64,000 nt of DNA from Stappia sp. BW2 (GCF_008107695.1 NZ_VIRG01000052.1:62001-126000), one strand, 5' to 3'; shown: positions 48,421 to 57,140, counted from the stretch's first letter. Made by a program: numbers and translations. The notes: generated by a model from the sequence alone, not told the origin.

Positions 48421-49932
48421 TCAGGCCCCGAGGCGCGGGATTGCGTGCTGTCCCGTCGCAAAGCCGATGTGTTTCTGTTCCATGTAGAATTCAAACGACC
48501 AGTCGCCGCCGTCGCGGCCGATACCGCTGGCCTTGACGCCGCCAAAGGGCGTGGGCAGGTGACGGACGTTTTCCGAGTTCACCCAGATCATGCCCGCTTC
48601 CAGACTGTTGGTGAACCGCAATGCCCGCGTCAGGTCGTTGGTCCAGACGTAACCGGTCAGGCCATAGGGGATGTCGTTGGCGATCTGCAGCGCTTCTTCC
48701 TCCGAGCCGAAGCGGATGGAGGTCAGAACGGGGCCGAAGATTTCCTCCTGGGCGATCTTCATGTCGTTGTTCGCGCCGGTGAAGAGGGTGGGGCGCACGA
48801 AGCAGCCTTCGGTGCCGACGCGGGTTCCTCCGGCGGCAATCGTTGCGCCATCCTGTCGGGCCGTTTCGAAGTATCCGGTGACCTTGTCGAAATGGGTCTT
48901 GTGGATCAGTGGGCCAATTTCGGTCGTCGGGTCGAGCGGATGACCGACCTTGATGTTGTTGACGCGTTCGATGAGCTTTGCTTCGAATTCATCGGCAATC
49001 GTGTCCTGCACCAGAAGGCGCGAGGACGAGGTGCAGCGTTCGCCGTTCAGCGAATAGATCATGAAGACCGCCGCATCCAGTGCGCGGGCGAGATCGGCAT
49101 CGTCGAAGACGATGACGGGGTTCTTGCCGCCAAGTTCGAAATGGACCCGCTTCAGGGTTTCCGCGCCCTGACGCATGATCATGGATCCGGTGCGGCTCTC
49201 GCCGACAAAGGCGATGGCCTTGATGTCCGGATGCTCGGTCAAGGCCTTGCCGGCTTCCTCACCCGGCCCGTTGACCAGGTTCCAGACACCTTTCGGCAGG
49301 CCGGCTTCCTCAGCGATTTCCATCAGGATGCGAGCGGTTATGGGGGAGAACTCCGCTGGCTTGTGCACCACGGTGCAGCCTGCCGCCAGGGCCGGAGCGA
49401 TTTTCCAGGTCGACAGCATGAAGGGCGTGTTCCAGGGGGTGATCACGCCGACCGGGCCGATGGGCACGCGTGTCGTGATGTTCATGAGGGTCGGTGAGGG
49501 CAGGGCCTGGCCGTCGCGGGCACCCGGCGCCTTGTCGGCGAAGAAGCGGAAATTCTCGGCGCCGCGCAGGGCCGCCTTCGACATGAAACGCAGCGCCTGA
49601 CCGGTATCCCAGCATTCGCAAAAGGCGATTTCCTCCGCGCGGGCAACAATGCCGTCTGCGATCTTGTGCAGGATCTTCTTGCGGTCCGCCGCGGCCATGT
49701 CGCGCCAGGCGGGAAAGGCGTCTTTTGCGGCCCTGGCGGCCGCATCGATATCGGCGGCATCGCCCTGGGCCACCTGGCAGATCAAGCTGTCGTCCACCGG
49801 GGAAGTGGTTTCGAAACTCGCACCGGAGGTAGCAGAGCAGGCCTTGCCGCCGATCTGGTTGAGGACGCCGGTTTCCCGGAACCGGGCGAGATAGGTTTCA
49901 AGCTTGTCGATGTTGTTCTGTAGATCGGACAT
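48421..49932 (-). CDS. hpaE: 5-carboxymethyl-2-hydroxymuconate semialdehyde dehydrogenase HpaE
   Basis: A 503-residue aldehyde dehydrogenase: TPWNTPFMLSTWKIAPALAAG, catalytic Glu in FELGGKNPVIVFDDADL, catalytic Cys in NGERCTSSSRLLV and GGVKASGIGRDGGDWSFEFYMEQKHI. Closest in pattern to HpaE, in agreement with its position between hpaF and hpaD. It oxidises the ring-cleavage semialdehyde with NAD. Confidence 0.94.
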   Translation of the reverse strand: MSDLQNNIDKLETYLARFRETGVLNQIGGKACSATSGASFETTSPVDDSLICQVAQGDAADIDAAARAAKDAFPAWRDMAAADRKKILHKIADGIVARAEEIAFCECWDTGQALRFMSKAALRGAENFRFFADKAPGARDGQALPSPTLMNITTRVPIGPVGVITPWNTPFMLSTWKIAPALAAGCTVVHKPAEFSPITARILMEIAEEAGLPKGVWNLVNGPGEEAGKALTEHPDIKAIAFVGESRTGSMIMRQGAETLKRVHFELGGKNPVIVFDDADLARALDAAVFMIYSLNGERCTSSSRLLVQDTIADEFEAKLIERVNNIKVGHPLDPTTEIGPLIHKTHFDKVTGYFETARQDGATIAAGGTRVGTEGCFVRPTLFTGANNDMKIAQEEIFGPVLTSIRFGSEEEALQIANDIPYGLTGYVWTNDLTRALRFTNSLEAGMIWVNSENVRHLPTPFGGVKASGIGRDGGDWSFEFYMEQKHIGFATGQHAIPRLGA

Positions 49933-49935
49933 GGA

Positions 49936-50322
49936 TCAGGCAGTCCCCAAATGGTCGCGAATGGTGCCCGTCTTGGGCGAAAGGTCCGGGTCGATGTCGC
50001 GCATCTCGAGCGATAGCGCGAGCGAACTGCTTGTCAGGACAGGTTCCAGAAATGCCTTTGCCGCATCGAACAGGCGCTCGGCTGCTTCGCGCTTGACGTC
50101 GTCCGACCGCCCGCCGCGCAGACGCACGGAAATGTCGATGAAGGCATGTTTCGGGTCGCCATCGGCAATTGAATAGTGGTCGCACCGAATGGCCCGCACG
50201 CGCAGGCCGGGCATTGGCAAGGCCTCTATAGCGGCCGCCTGGGCGCGCAGATGCTCACACAAGCCCTGGATGTCTGCCCGCTGGTCCAGGTTGGCGGAAT
50301 ATTCCAGCGATATGTGCGGCAT
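49936..50322 (-). CDS. hpaF: 5-carboxymethyl-2-hydroxymuconate isomerase HpaF
   Basis: A 128-residue CHMI of the tautomerase superfamily. The start MPHISLEYS exposes the catalytic proline after Met removal, and YSIADGDPKHAFIDISVRLRGGRS is a typical family stretch (described by content). It is the first gene of the hpa operon, 3 bp before hpaE, and faces hpaR across a 102-bp gap. Confidence 0.93.
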   Translation of the reverse strand: MPHISLEYSANLDQRADIQGLCEHLRAQAAAIEALPMPGLRVRAIRCDHYSIADGDPKHAFIDISVRLRGGRSDDVKREAAERLFDAAKAFLEPVLTSSSLALSLEMRDIDPDLSPKTGTIRDHLGTA

Positions 50323-50342
50323 GGGATTTCCTTAACAGTGCA

Positions 50343-50362
50343 ATATTTGTTATGTTAAATAT
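50343..50362. promoter_or_regulatory. Candidate HpaR operator
   Basis: ATATTT (50343-50348), 8 bases, AAATAT (50357-50362) in the hpaF-hpaR divergent gap. It is AT-rich and symmetric, as MarR operators are. Confidence 0.55.
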
Positions 50363-50424
50363 ATGAGATGGAAACTGTCAAACTTTTTGTGTCCAACAAT
50401 CTGCCAATTCGCTATGGACCTTGC

Positions 50425-50877
50425 ATGACCGACGACACTGAAATCGCAGGTAGCCCCGTGCTGCCGTCCACAAGACGCTCCATCCCGATTGCGCTGATCC
50501 GGGCGCGGGAAAAGGTCATGGGGCCGATCCGGGAAATGCTCTCCGACTGCGGCATCACCGAGCAGCAGTGGCGCATCTTGCGGGTGCTGGAAGAGTTTGG
50601 ACCCCAGGATGCTTCAACCCTGGCGGAGCGCGCCTGCCTGCTGCTGCCCAGTCAGACGAGAATCGTTCAGACACTTCTGGAAAAGGGATTTGTGACCCGT
50701 CAGGTGGACGAGAAGGACCGGCGCAAGCAGACGGTTGCGATTACACCGGCCGGGCAGGCGATCATTGATGACAAGCTTCAGGACGCCAAGGCCATTGCAG
50801 CCCGTATCGAAGAGGTGATCGGCAAGGAGAAGCTGGCCCAACTGCTGGACATTCTGGAGGATTTCCAGAAGCTTTGA
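50425..50877 (+). CDS. hpaR: HpaR, MarR-family repressor of the hpa operon
   Basis: A MarR winged-helix protein of 150 residues from ATG 50425 (169 from ATG 50368): SIPIALIRAREKVMGPIREMLSDCGITEQQWRILRVLEEFG (by content), recognition helix LLPSQTRIVQTLLEKGFV and wing DEKDRRKQTVAITPAG. The RARE and GITEQQWR patterns are typical of HpaR. The longer start would place the operator-side DNA in the coding region, so I prefer 50425; its ribosome site is weak. Confidence 0.9.
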   Translation: MTDDTEIAGSPVLPSTRRSIPIALIRAREKVMGPIREMLSDCGITEQQWRILRVLEEFGPQDASTLAERACLLLPSQTRIVQTLLEKGFVTRQVDEKDRRKQTVAITPAGQAIIDDKLQDAKAIAARIEEVIGKEKLAQLLDILEDFQKL

Positions 50878-50901
50878 AGGCCGGGCGCATCGCTGCCAGG
50901 C

Positions 50902-50925
50902 ACCCGGAGCGCATAGGCTCCGGGT
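50902..50925. terminator. Stem-loop between convergent hpaR and the aminotransferase gene
   Basis: ACCCGGAG (50902-50909) pairs with CTCCGGGT (50918-50925), 8-base loop. The T-run is poor; it is called by position between convergent genes. Confidence 0.45.
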
Positions 50926-50989
50926 TCTGGACTGCGAGTGACAGTGACCGCCCCGTCACAGTGAGCGTTTGAGGACGCCTCTGCGGCAA

Positions 50990-52345
50990 TTAGCCGGAAA
51001 CCGCCTTCAGGCCGGTTTCGACACCCGAAAGGATCTTCTGCACATTGTCCTCGGTTACGATCAGCGGCGGTGAGAAGATGGCGTTGTTGCCCGAGACGCG
51101 GATCATGACACCGTCCGCATAGGCGGCCTGCTGGAGTTTCATCGGCACGTCCTTCGCGCAAGGCTTCTTGCTGGCACGGTCGGAGACGAGTTCGATGGCA
51201 CACATCAGGCCTTCGCCGCGCACATCGCCGATCAGCTCGAAGCGTTCCTGCAGACCCTTCAGGCCACCAAGCAGTTCCTTGCCGCGCGCAGCGGCGTTTT
51301 CATGCACTTTCAGGCGGCGGATTTCAGCAAGGGCGGCCAGGGCAGCTGCGGCACCGACAGGGTGGCCCGAATAGGTGTAGCCGGTGTCGATGGAAGCGAT
51401 GCCACTGGTGTCCTTTTCGAAGACCTCTGCCACATGGCCGGCGATCATCACCGCGCCGAACGGAAAGTAACCGTTGGTGATGGCTTTTGCCGTGCACATG
51501 AAGTCCGGCTGAACGCCCCAGTGACGCGCGCCGCTTTCGCTGCCGGTGCGGCCGAAGGCGGTGATGACTTCGTCGGAGATCAGCAGGATGCCGTTGCGGT
51601 CGCAGATCTCGCGCACCATCGGCATGAAGCTCGGGTGCGGTGGCATGACGCCGCCGGCGCCGAGCACGGGTTCCATGATGAAGGCGGCAATGGTGCCGGC
51701 GCCTTGGAAGGCGATCTCGTCTTCAAGGGCAGAGGCACAAAGCTGGGCGAGCTTGGCCGGATCGCTCTCGTTGAACGGATTGCGGTAGGTGTATGGCGCG
51801 GGAATGTGGAAGCAGCCAGGCAGCAGCGGCTCATAGGCATTGCGGAACTTGCCGTTGCCGTTGACGCTGGCGCCGCCGAAATGGGTGCCGTGATAGCCTT
51901 TCTTCAGGCTGAGGAACTTGGTGCGGCCGGCTTCGCCGCGAATGCGGTGATACTGGCGAGCGAGCTTGAGGGCGACTTCGACCGAATCCGATCCACCGGA
52001 CGTGAAGAAGGCGCGTGTCAGCCCATCCGGGCCGAAGAAATCGGCCAGTTCGTAGGAGAGTTCGATCACCTTGTCGTTCGAAGTGCCGCGGAAGATCGAA
52101 TAATAGGGCAGGGCGTTCAACTGGTCGGCAATGGCCTGTTTCACCGGTTCGCAGGAATAGCCCAGGTTGACGTTCCACAGCCCGCCGACGGCATCGAGGA
52201 CTTCGTGACCGTCAACATCGGTGATGAAAACGTCGCGGCCGCCGGTCACGATCGTCGGCAGGTTGTTCTGGCTGTCCGCTGGGTGCGCCATCGGATGCCA
52301 GACATGGCGGGCGTTGTTTTCCTTCAGGAAGTTGGAATCCTTCAT
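50990..52345 (-). CDS. Class III PLP aminotransferase
   Basis: A 451-residue omega-aminotransferase-type enzyme: WHPMAHP near the N-terminus, GGLWNVNLGYSCEPVKQAI, FFTSGGSDSVEVALKLARQYH, LLISDEVITAFGRTG (the PLP-binding Asp) and the PLP lysine in MCTAKAITNGYFPFGAV. Such enzymes transfer amino groups from omega-amino acids, amines or polyamines to pyruvate or 2-oxoglutarate. The donor cannot be told from sequence. It follows the HAD gene by one base in an operon led by an IclR regulator. Confidence 0.9.
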   Translation of the reverse strand: MKDSNFLKENNARHVWHPMAHPADSQNNLPTIVTGGRDVFITDVDGHEVLDAVGGLWNVNLGYSCEPVKQAIADQLNALPYYSIFRGTSNDKVIELSYELADFFGPDGLTRAFFTSGGSDSVEVALKLARQYHRIRGEAGRTKFLSLKKGYHGTHFGGASVNGNGKFRNAYEPLLPGCFHIPAPYTYRNPFNESDPAKLAQLCASALEDEIAFQGAGTIAAFIMEPVLGAGGVMPPHPSFMPMVREICDRNGILLISDEVITAFGRTGSESGARHWGVQPDFMCTAKAITNGYFPFGAVMIAGHVAEVFEKDTSGIASIDTGYTYSGHPVGAAAALAALAEIRRLKVHENAAARGKELLGGLKGLQERFELIGDVRGEGLMCAIELVSDRASKKPCAKDVPMKLQQAAYADGVMIRVSGNNAIFSPPLIVTEDNVQKILSGVETGLKAVSG

Positions 52346-52346
52346 G

Positions 52347-53021
52347 TCATGTCTCCTTGGGTAATTTGGTCAGGCCGAGCAGTGACAGCGCCTGGTCATA
52401 TGAGGATCGGGGGGAAAGAACGTTGAAGTGGACCGTCTGGAGGCCGGCTGCCTCTGCACCGCGAATATTGCGCAACTGATCGTCGACGAAGACGCAGGCG
52501 GACGCGGGCAGGCCGAGTTCATCCAGGCACAACTGGTAGGCGCGCGGGTCAGGTTTCAGAATTCCGGTGTAGGTCGCGTCGACGATGACGTCGAAATCAT
52601 CCAGAAAGGTGAGCTTTTTTCTGAAGTCCGCGCCGTAGAAGAGGTCCAGCTCATTGGACAGGACAGCAAGCTTGCAGCCCGCCTGTTTGGCGAGGCGGAT
52701 GGCGGCGAGCGCTTCCGCCCGCATGACGGCATCCGGATCAGCGCCGCGCGCAGCCTTCACGAATTCGGCCATTTTCGTCCAGCTGTTGCCAGTCAGCTCG
52801 GCAACCTCCTGCGTGCGCCGGTGCCAGTAGTCACGCTCGGAAATTTGGTCCCGCTGCATGGCCTGCCAGAGACTGTCCGTTTCCGGTTCGAACGGACCAC
52901 GCCAGGTGAGTGTGCCTGGGGCGAGCCCGAGGGCTTGTTCGGTCAGGTCGTGGGTCTCGAACAGCGTGCGGGTGACAACCCCGCCGAAATCGAGCACCAG
53001 AGCTTTGGTGTCATGCGGCAT
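52347..53021 (-). CDS. HAD-family hydrolase
   Basis: A 224-residue HAD protein with motif I DFGGVV (nucleophile D11; the usual second Asp is replaced by Gly, as in the YihX/epoxide-hydrolase-like branch), motif II LSNEL, motif III KPDPRAYQ and motif IV FVDDQLRNI. A small helical cap lies at about 20-100. It is probably a sugar-phosphate or small-molecule phosphatase. It overlaps the end of the IclR gene by 11 bp and abuts the aminotransferase gene. Confidence 0.87.
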   Translation of the reverse strand: MPHDTKALVLDFGGVVTRTLFETHDLTEQALGLAPGTLTWRGPFEPETDSLWQAMQRDQISERDYWHRRTQEVAELTGNSWTKMAEFVKAARGADPDAVMRAEALAAIRLAKQAGCKLAVLSNELDLFYGADFRKKLTFLDDFDVIVDATYTGILKPDPRAYQLCLDELGLPASACVFVDDQLRNIRGAEAAGLQTVHFNVLSPRSSYDQALSLLGLTKLPKET

Positions 53022-53796
53022 TGCGCCAGATCCTTCTCAAATCGACTGGAACAACACCGCCGAGCTTTTCCGTCACTTCCGTTGCCGCGAGTGGCAGGGT
53101 GGCACGGATCTTTGCTTTCAATTCGTCGGTCATGCGGACGGAGGGAGCGGCGACCGCAATGGTGCCGATGGCTTCTGGCAAGTCGCCGAAGACCGGGGAA
53201 GCGAAGGAAGAAACGTGTTCTTCAAACCCCTGATCGACAAAGGCAATGCCGTCGTTTCGAACCTGATCGACCGTCTGTTTCAGCAGCTCGCTGTCGGTAA
53301 TGGTGTGGCCGGTGGAGGGCTTGAGTTTTGTCTTCAGGAGTTTCGGCAGCAGATCTGTCGGGCCAAAGGCCAGCATGGCAAGACCTGAAGCTGTGGCGTG
53401 AAGAGGCAGCAGTTCGGCTTCGTCGAAATAGACCCGCGTGCCGTGAATGAGCGCGTCGAAATGGTAGAGCGGCGACAGGTGGTCGCCTTCTCTCAACGAA
53501 ACATGCACCAGCTCTCCCAGCTCTCCTGCCAGTTTTTCCACCAGCGGTGCGACCAGCCGGCGTGCAGGAAACAGGCGCTCGCGGACAGCGGCCAGGCGCA
53601 GGATGGCGGGGCCGAGGCGGTAGCCTTTGGTGCCGGGGTTCTGCTCCAGAAAACCGTTCGCCGTCAGTTCGCTCAGGTGCCGGTGCACGGTTGCCTTGTC
53701 CTGGCCCGACAGGTTGCGGAATTCGGTCAGGCCGATTTCCGAGCGGCTTGCCGAAAAGTGGTTCAGCAGGCTCAGCGCTTTTGTGATCGTGCCCAT
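53011..53796 (-). CDS. IclR-family regulator
   Basis: A 261-residue IclR protein with an N-terminal winged helix (TKALSLLNHFSASRSEIGLTEFRNLSGQDKATVHRHLSELTANGFL by content) and a ligand domain with LHATASGLAMLAF and SFASPVFGDLPEAIGTIAVAAPSVRM. It is divergent from tctCBA, and a palindrome at 53868-53881 fits an IclR operator. It heads its own operon with HAD and aminotransferase genes and probably controls both sides. Confidence 0.9.
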   Translation of the reverse strand: MGTITKALSLLNHFSASRSEIGLTEFRNLSGQDKATVHRHLSELTANGFLEQNPGTKGYRLGPAILRLAAVRERLFPARRLVAPLVEKLAGELGELVHVSLREGDHLSPLYHFDALIHGTRVYFDEAELLPLHATASGLAMLAFGPTDLLPKLLKTKLKPSTGHTITDSELLKQTVDQVRNDGIAFVDQGFEEHVSSFASPVFGDLPEAIGTIAVAAPSVRMTDELKAKIRATLPLAATEVTEKLGGVVPVDLRRIWRNAA

Positions 53797-53867
53797 GCTT
53801 CAGCATTTCCTTTCCCGCAGGTGCCGGATTGAACCTCCGGCATTCGACGAGACAATGTTGACATGTA

Positions 53868-53881
53868 GTTTCATTTGAAAC
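53868..53881. promoter_or_regulatory. Candidate IclR operator
   Basis: GTTTCA-TT-TGAAAC, a perfect 6-bp-arm palindrome resembling IclR-family operators. A plus-strand TTGACA at 53858-53863 ends just before it, so bound regulator would cover the promoter spacer. Confidence 0.6.
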
Positions 53882-53967
53882 AATATATTTTTAAACCGAT
53901 GGTTTGATATTTGAACCAGTTCGCGAGGTGAGCAAAAGCGTCAGCGCTTCGATTGAAGGTTGACATC

Positions 53968-53992
53968 TAATTATTTAAGATCACAATAATTA
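53968..53992. promoter_or_regulatory. Second inverted repeat upstream of tctC
   Basis: TAATTATT (53968-53975) and AATAATTA (53985-53992), perfect 8-bp arms, directly after another TTGACA (53960-53965). Possible second operator. Confidence 0.45.
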
Positions 53993-54065
53993 ACAAAGCA
54001 AATAAAAAATGACCAAGACCGGCGCAAAGTCCGGCTGTCACCTGACCAGAAAAGGGACTGTTGAA

Positions 54066-55001
54066 ATGAAGAAGCAAGTGATCGCCCTGGCGGCCGCGAC
54101 ATTGATGTCGGCAACGGCCGCTCTGGCCGAATATCCGGAAAAGCCCGTGTCGTTCATCGTGCCGTGGCCTCCGGGAGACCTGGAAGATGTCCTGACCCGC
54201 CTGATCGCGGACAAGTTTCAGGAAATGTACGGCGTGCCGGCTGCAGTGGTGAACAAGCCGGGCGGCGGCGGTGGCCCGTTCCCCGGTGCGGTCGAAGTCG
54301 CAACGGCTCCGGCTGACGGCTACACGGTTGGCTCCTTCGTCACCGACGTGCCAGTTGGCGGTCCGCAGATTGGCATTCCCGAGCTTTCACCGAACCCGTT
54401 CGAGCCGATCGGCATTTTCATGACCTATCCGTTCGTGATCGCAGCCGGTGCCGACGCGCCTTACAGCACCTGGGCCGAACTGGCTGACTATGCCAAGGAA
54501 AATGAGGTTGCCCTCGGTCATTTCGGCTCCTTCCTGCCGCCCACCCAGATCACCTTTGCAGCCGCCAAGACGTCCGGCTTCGACTTTGCCAGCGAAGCGG
54601 CCTTTGACGAATTGAACTGCAACACGCTGGCCTCTGGAGATGTCGACGTCATCAATACGACGCTGCAGCAGATCCAGCCGTGCCTGGGGGACGTGAAGAT
54701 CCTGGCCAGCATCGGCAAGGAACGCACATCCCTGACACCGAATGTGCCGACCATGCAGGAAATCAATCCTGAGCTATCGGTGGCTTTGTGGAACGGGCTG
54801 TTCGTACGCAAGGACGTTCCGGAAGACGCGCGGATCAAGATATCCGCAGCCGCGCAGGCCGCGCTCAAGTCGCCAAAAGCGCTTGAATTGATCGGTCAGA
54901 CCGGTGTGCTGATCTACTGGCAGGATCCGGTTCAGTCCGAGCAGCAGATCGAGGCGGATGCCGCGGCTCTCCAGAAGATCTCCGAGCTGATCGAACAGTA
55001 A
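54066..55001 (+). CDS. tctC: TTT-family solute-binding protein TctC
   Basis: A 311-residue periplasmic protein with a signal peptide to about residue 20 (AALAEYPEKP). TctC signatures are VSFIVPWPPG at the N-terminus, VVNKPGGGGGPFP near residue 60 and PADGYT near 85. It has two cysteines (NCNTLA and QPCLGD) that may form a disulfide. ATG 54066 is chosen over the upstream frame because the signal peptide starts here. The ligand is unknown, and TTT ligands range from tricarboxylates to amino compounds. Confidence 0.9.
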   Translation: MKKQVIALAAATLMSATAALAEYPEKPVSFIVPWPPGDLEDVLTRLIADKFQEMYGVPAAVVNKPGGGGGPFPGAVEVATAPADGYTVGSFVTDVPVGGPQIGIPELSPNPFEPIGIFMTYPFVIAAGADAPYSTWAELADYAKENEVALGHFGSFLPPTQITFAAAKTSGFDFASEAAFDELNCNTLASGDVDVINTTLQQIQPCLGDVKILASIGKERTSLTPNVPTMQEINPELSVALWNGLFVRKDVPEDARIKISAAAQAALKSPKALELIGQTGVLIYWQDPVQSEQQIEADAAALQKISELIEQ

Positions 55002-55011
55002 AGCGATCTTT

Positions 55012-55038
55012 CCGGCCGGCACTGTTTGTGCCGGCCGG
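55012..55038 (+). other. 11-bp perfect hairpin between tctC and tctB
   Basis: CCGGCCGGCAC, TGTTT loop, GTGCCGGCCGG. It is very stable but followed by TTGCCTT rather than a T-run. It probably protects tctC mRNA or limits read-through into the permease genes. Confidence 0.65.
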
Positions 55039-55067
55039 TTGCCTTCAGCTTCCAGGGAGGGTTCGGC

Positions 55068-55607
55068 TTGGCCCGCATCAAGACGTTGCAGGAATTGTTC
55101 AAACGGTACCGCCGTCCAGGCGACATCGTGTTTGCGACCCTGTTTCTGGTATTTTCCGTGTTTCTTCTGACGCAGGTTCCCGGCGAAACCGTCTGGGCCA
55201 AGCGCACCAAATGGTTCGCTCAACCAAGGTTCTGGCCGACCGTTGCCATCGGCGGCATGGTGTTGTTTGCCAGTCTGCATTTCATCGGGTCGCTCTGTTC
55301 CCAGCGCATTCCGGGGCGATGGCGCGAAGTCGGCTTCTGGCTGAAGTCGTTTGAGTTCGTGGCCTATTTCCTGATCTACGTGCTCCTGGTGCCGCAAATC
55401 GGCTATCTGCCGGCAACGCTTGCCTTCACCTTGTTCCTGTGTGTGCGGATCGGCGAGGCGACACCTCTCAATCTGGGCGCGGCGGTTGTTTTCAGTATTT
55501 CGGTGGTGGTGATCTTCCGGGCCTTCTTGCAGGTCAAGGTTCCCGCCGGTCATATCTACGAGGCGCTGCCTGACGGCATCCGCGCCTTTGCCCTGACCTA
55601 TCTGTGA
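55068..55607 (+). CDS. tctB: TTT-family small permease TctB
   Basis: A 179-residue protein with four hydrophobic segments (about 20-38, 57-77, 101-118 and 124-158), the TctB plan. I chose TTG 55068, with GGGAGG 6 bases upstream; the frame from 55026 would begin in the hairpin. tctA follows after 7 bp. Confidence 0.85.
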   Translation: MARIKTLQELFKRYRRPGDIVFATLFLVFSVFLLTQVPGETVWAKRTKWFAQPRFWPTVAIGGMVLFASLHFIGSLCSQRIPGRWREVGFWLKSFEFVAYFLIYVLLVPQIGYLPATLAFTLFLCVRIGEATPLNLGAAVVFSISVVVIFRAFLQVKVPAGHIYEALPDGIRAFALTYL

Positions 55608-55614
55608 GGCAAGA

Positions 55615-57135
55615 ATGGAACTGATCCTCTCCAGCCTGTCCATGCTTGCCCATTGGGACGTTCTTGCTGCTCTGCTGATCGGCTCCATCGGTGGTGTCAT
55701 CATTGGCGCGATTCCCGGTGTCGGGGCGGCGGTTGCCATCGCGATCCTGCTGCCGGCGACCTTTTCCTTCGAGCCGATCGTCGGGTTGACGCTGCTGCTC
55801 GGCGTCTATGGCTCTTCCATGTATGGCGGTGCCATTCCGGCGGTGCTGATCAACACACCGGGAACGGCGGTCAACGCGTTGACCACCTATGACGGTTACC
55901 CCATGACCAAGAAGGGGCAAGGGCACCGGGCGCTGTCGCTTGCCTATTCGGCGTCCTTTTTCGGCGGCATGTTTTCGATCCTGTGCCTGATCGTGCTTTC
56001 GCCGGTTCTGGCGATGATCGCACCGCATTTCGGCAGCCGAGAGATCTTCCTGGCTGCCCTGATGGGTATCATCCTGGTGGTGGTGGCGCACCGGGGGCAG
56101 GTCTTTGCTGCCGGCATGCTGGCCTGTTTCGGCATCTTCCTGAACACGATCGGGCTGGAGCCCGCCAAATACACCAAGCGTTTCACATTCGACCAGAGCT
56201 GGCTGACCTCGGGGGTCGATCTGATTGTGGTGGTGCTCGGTCTCTTTGCGATCTCGCAGGCATTGCTGCTGCTGGTCGACAAGGAGCATCAACCCGGATC
56301 TGCCAAGGTCGACGGCAATCTCTTTTCCGGGCTCAGGGAGCTGTTCGCGTTCAAGCGGGTGGCAACCGTTTCGTCAAGCTTTGGCGTGCTCATGGGCATG
56401 ATCCCGGGCGTGGGCGAATTCACGGCCCAGTTCCTTTCCTATACCTATGCCCAGAAGACCTCCAAGGACCCGGACCTTTTTGGCAAAGGCTCGCCGGAGG
56501 GTCTGATCGCATCGGAGGCTGCCAACAACGCGGTGCCCGGTGCGGCGATGATCCCGCTGCTTGCGCTCGGCATTCCGGGAGAAGCGCTGACGGCCATGAT
56601 GCTGTCCGTGTTCTATGTCCATAATGTCATCCCCGGACCACAGTTGTTCCAGGGGAAGCTCGACTTTGTGGTCGCGCTTTATCTCGCCCTGTTCCTTCTG
56701 AACATCATTGTTCTGATCTTCCTCCTGTCCTCCACGGGGCTGCTGCTCAAGATCATCCAGATCCCGACGCGGTTCCTGGGCGTGATGATCATGACGCTGT
56801 CCTTCGTCGGCGTCTTCTCGCTGCGCAACTCGGTGACCGACTGCGCGATTGCCGCCGGTTTCGGCGTCTTTGGTCTGGTGCTGAAGCGGCTCAACCTGCC
56901 CATCGTGCCGATCATCCTGGGCATGGTGCTTGGCGGCATCATGGAAGTGAAGCTTCGCAGCGCCATGGCGCGGGTGCATTCGCCGCTCGACTTCATCGAC
57001 CGGCCGATCGCCGCCATCCTCTTCATCGCCATCATTCTCATTCTCGTCCTGCACGTGCGCACGGTCATACGCGAACACAAGGTGCGGCTGGAACGTGAAG
57101 AGGACACCTCCGAAACCTCAACCCAGCAAGGGTAA
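55615..57135 (+). CDS. tctA: TTT-family large permease TctA
   Basis: A 506-residue protein with about twelve helices and TctA motifs GVIIGAIPGVGAAVAIAILLPATF, GVYGSSMYGGAIPAVLINTPGTA and SEAANNAVPGAAMIPLLALGIPGEALTAMML (by content). It forms the transport unit with TctB and TctC and is separated from the aldehyde dehydrogenase gene by 5 bp. Confidence 0.95.
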   Translation: MELILSSLSMLAHWDVLAALLIGSIGGVIIGAIPGVGAAVAIAILLPATFSFEPIVGLTLLLGVYGSSMYGGAIPAVLINTPGTAVNALTTYDGYPMTKKGQGHRALSLAYSASFFGGMFSILCLIVLSPVLAMIAPHFGSREIFLAALMGIILVVVAHRGQVFAAGMLACFGIFLNTIGLEPAKYTKRFTFDQSWLTSGVDLIVVVLGLFAISQALLLLVDKEHQPGSAKVDGNLFSGLRELFAFKRVATVSSSFGVLMGMIPGVGEFTAQFLSYTYAQKTSKDPDLFGKGSPEGLIASEAANNAVPGAAMIPLLALGIPGEALTAMMLSVFYVHNVIPGPQLFQGKLDFVVALYLALFLLNIIVLIFLLSSTGLLLKIIQIPTRFLGVMIMTLSFVGVFSLRNSVTDCAIAAGFGVFGLVLKRLNLPIVPIILGMVLGGIMEVKLRSAMARVHSPLDFIDRPIAAILFIAIILILVLHVRTVIREHKVRLEREEDTSETSTQQG

Positions 57136-57140
57136 CATTC

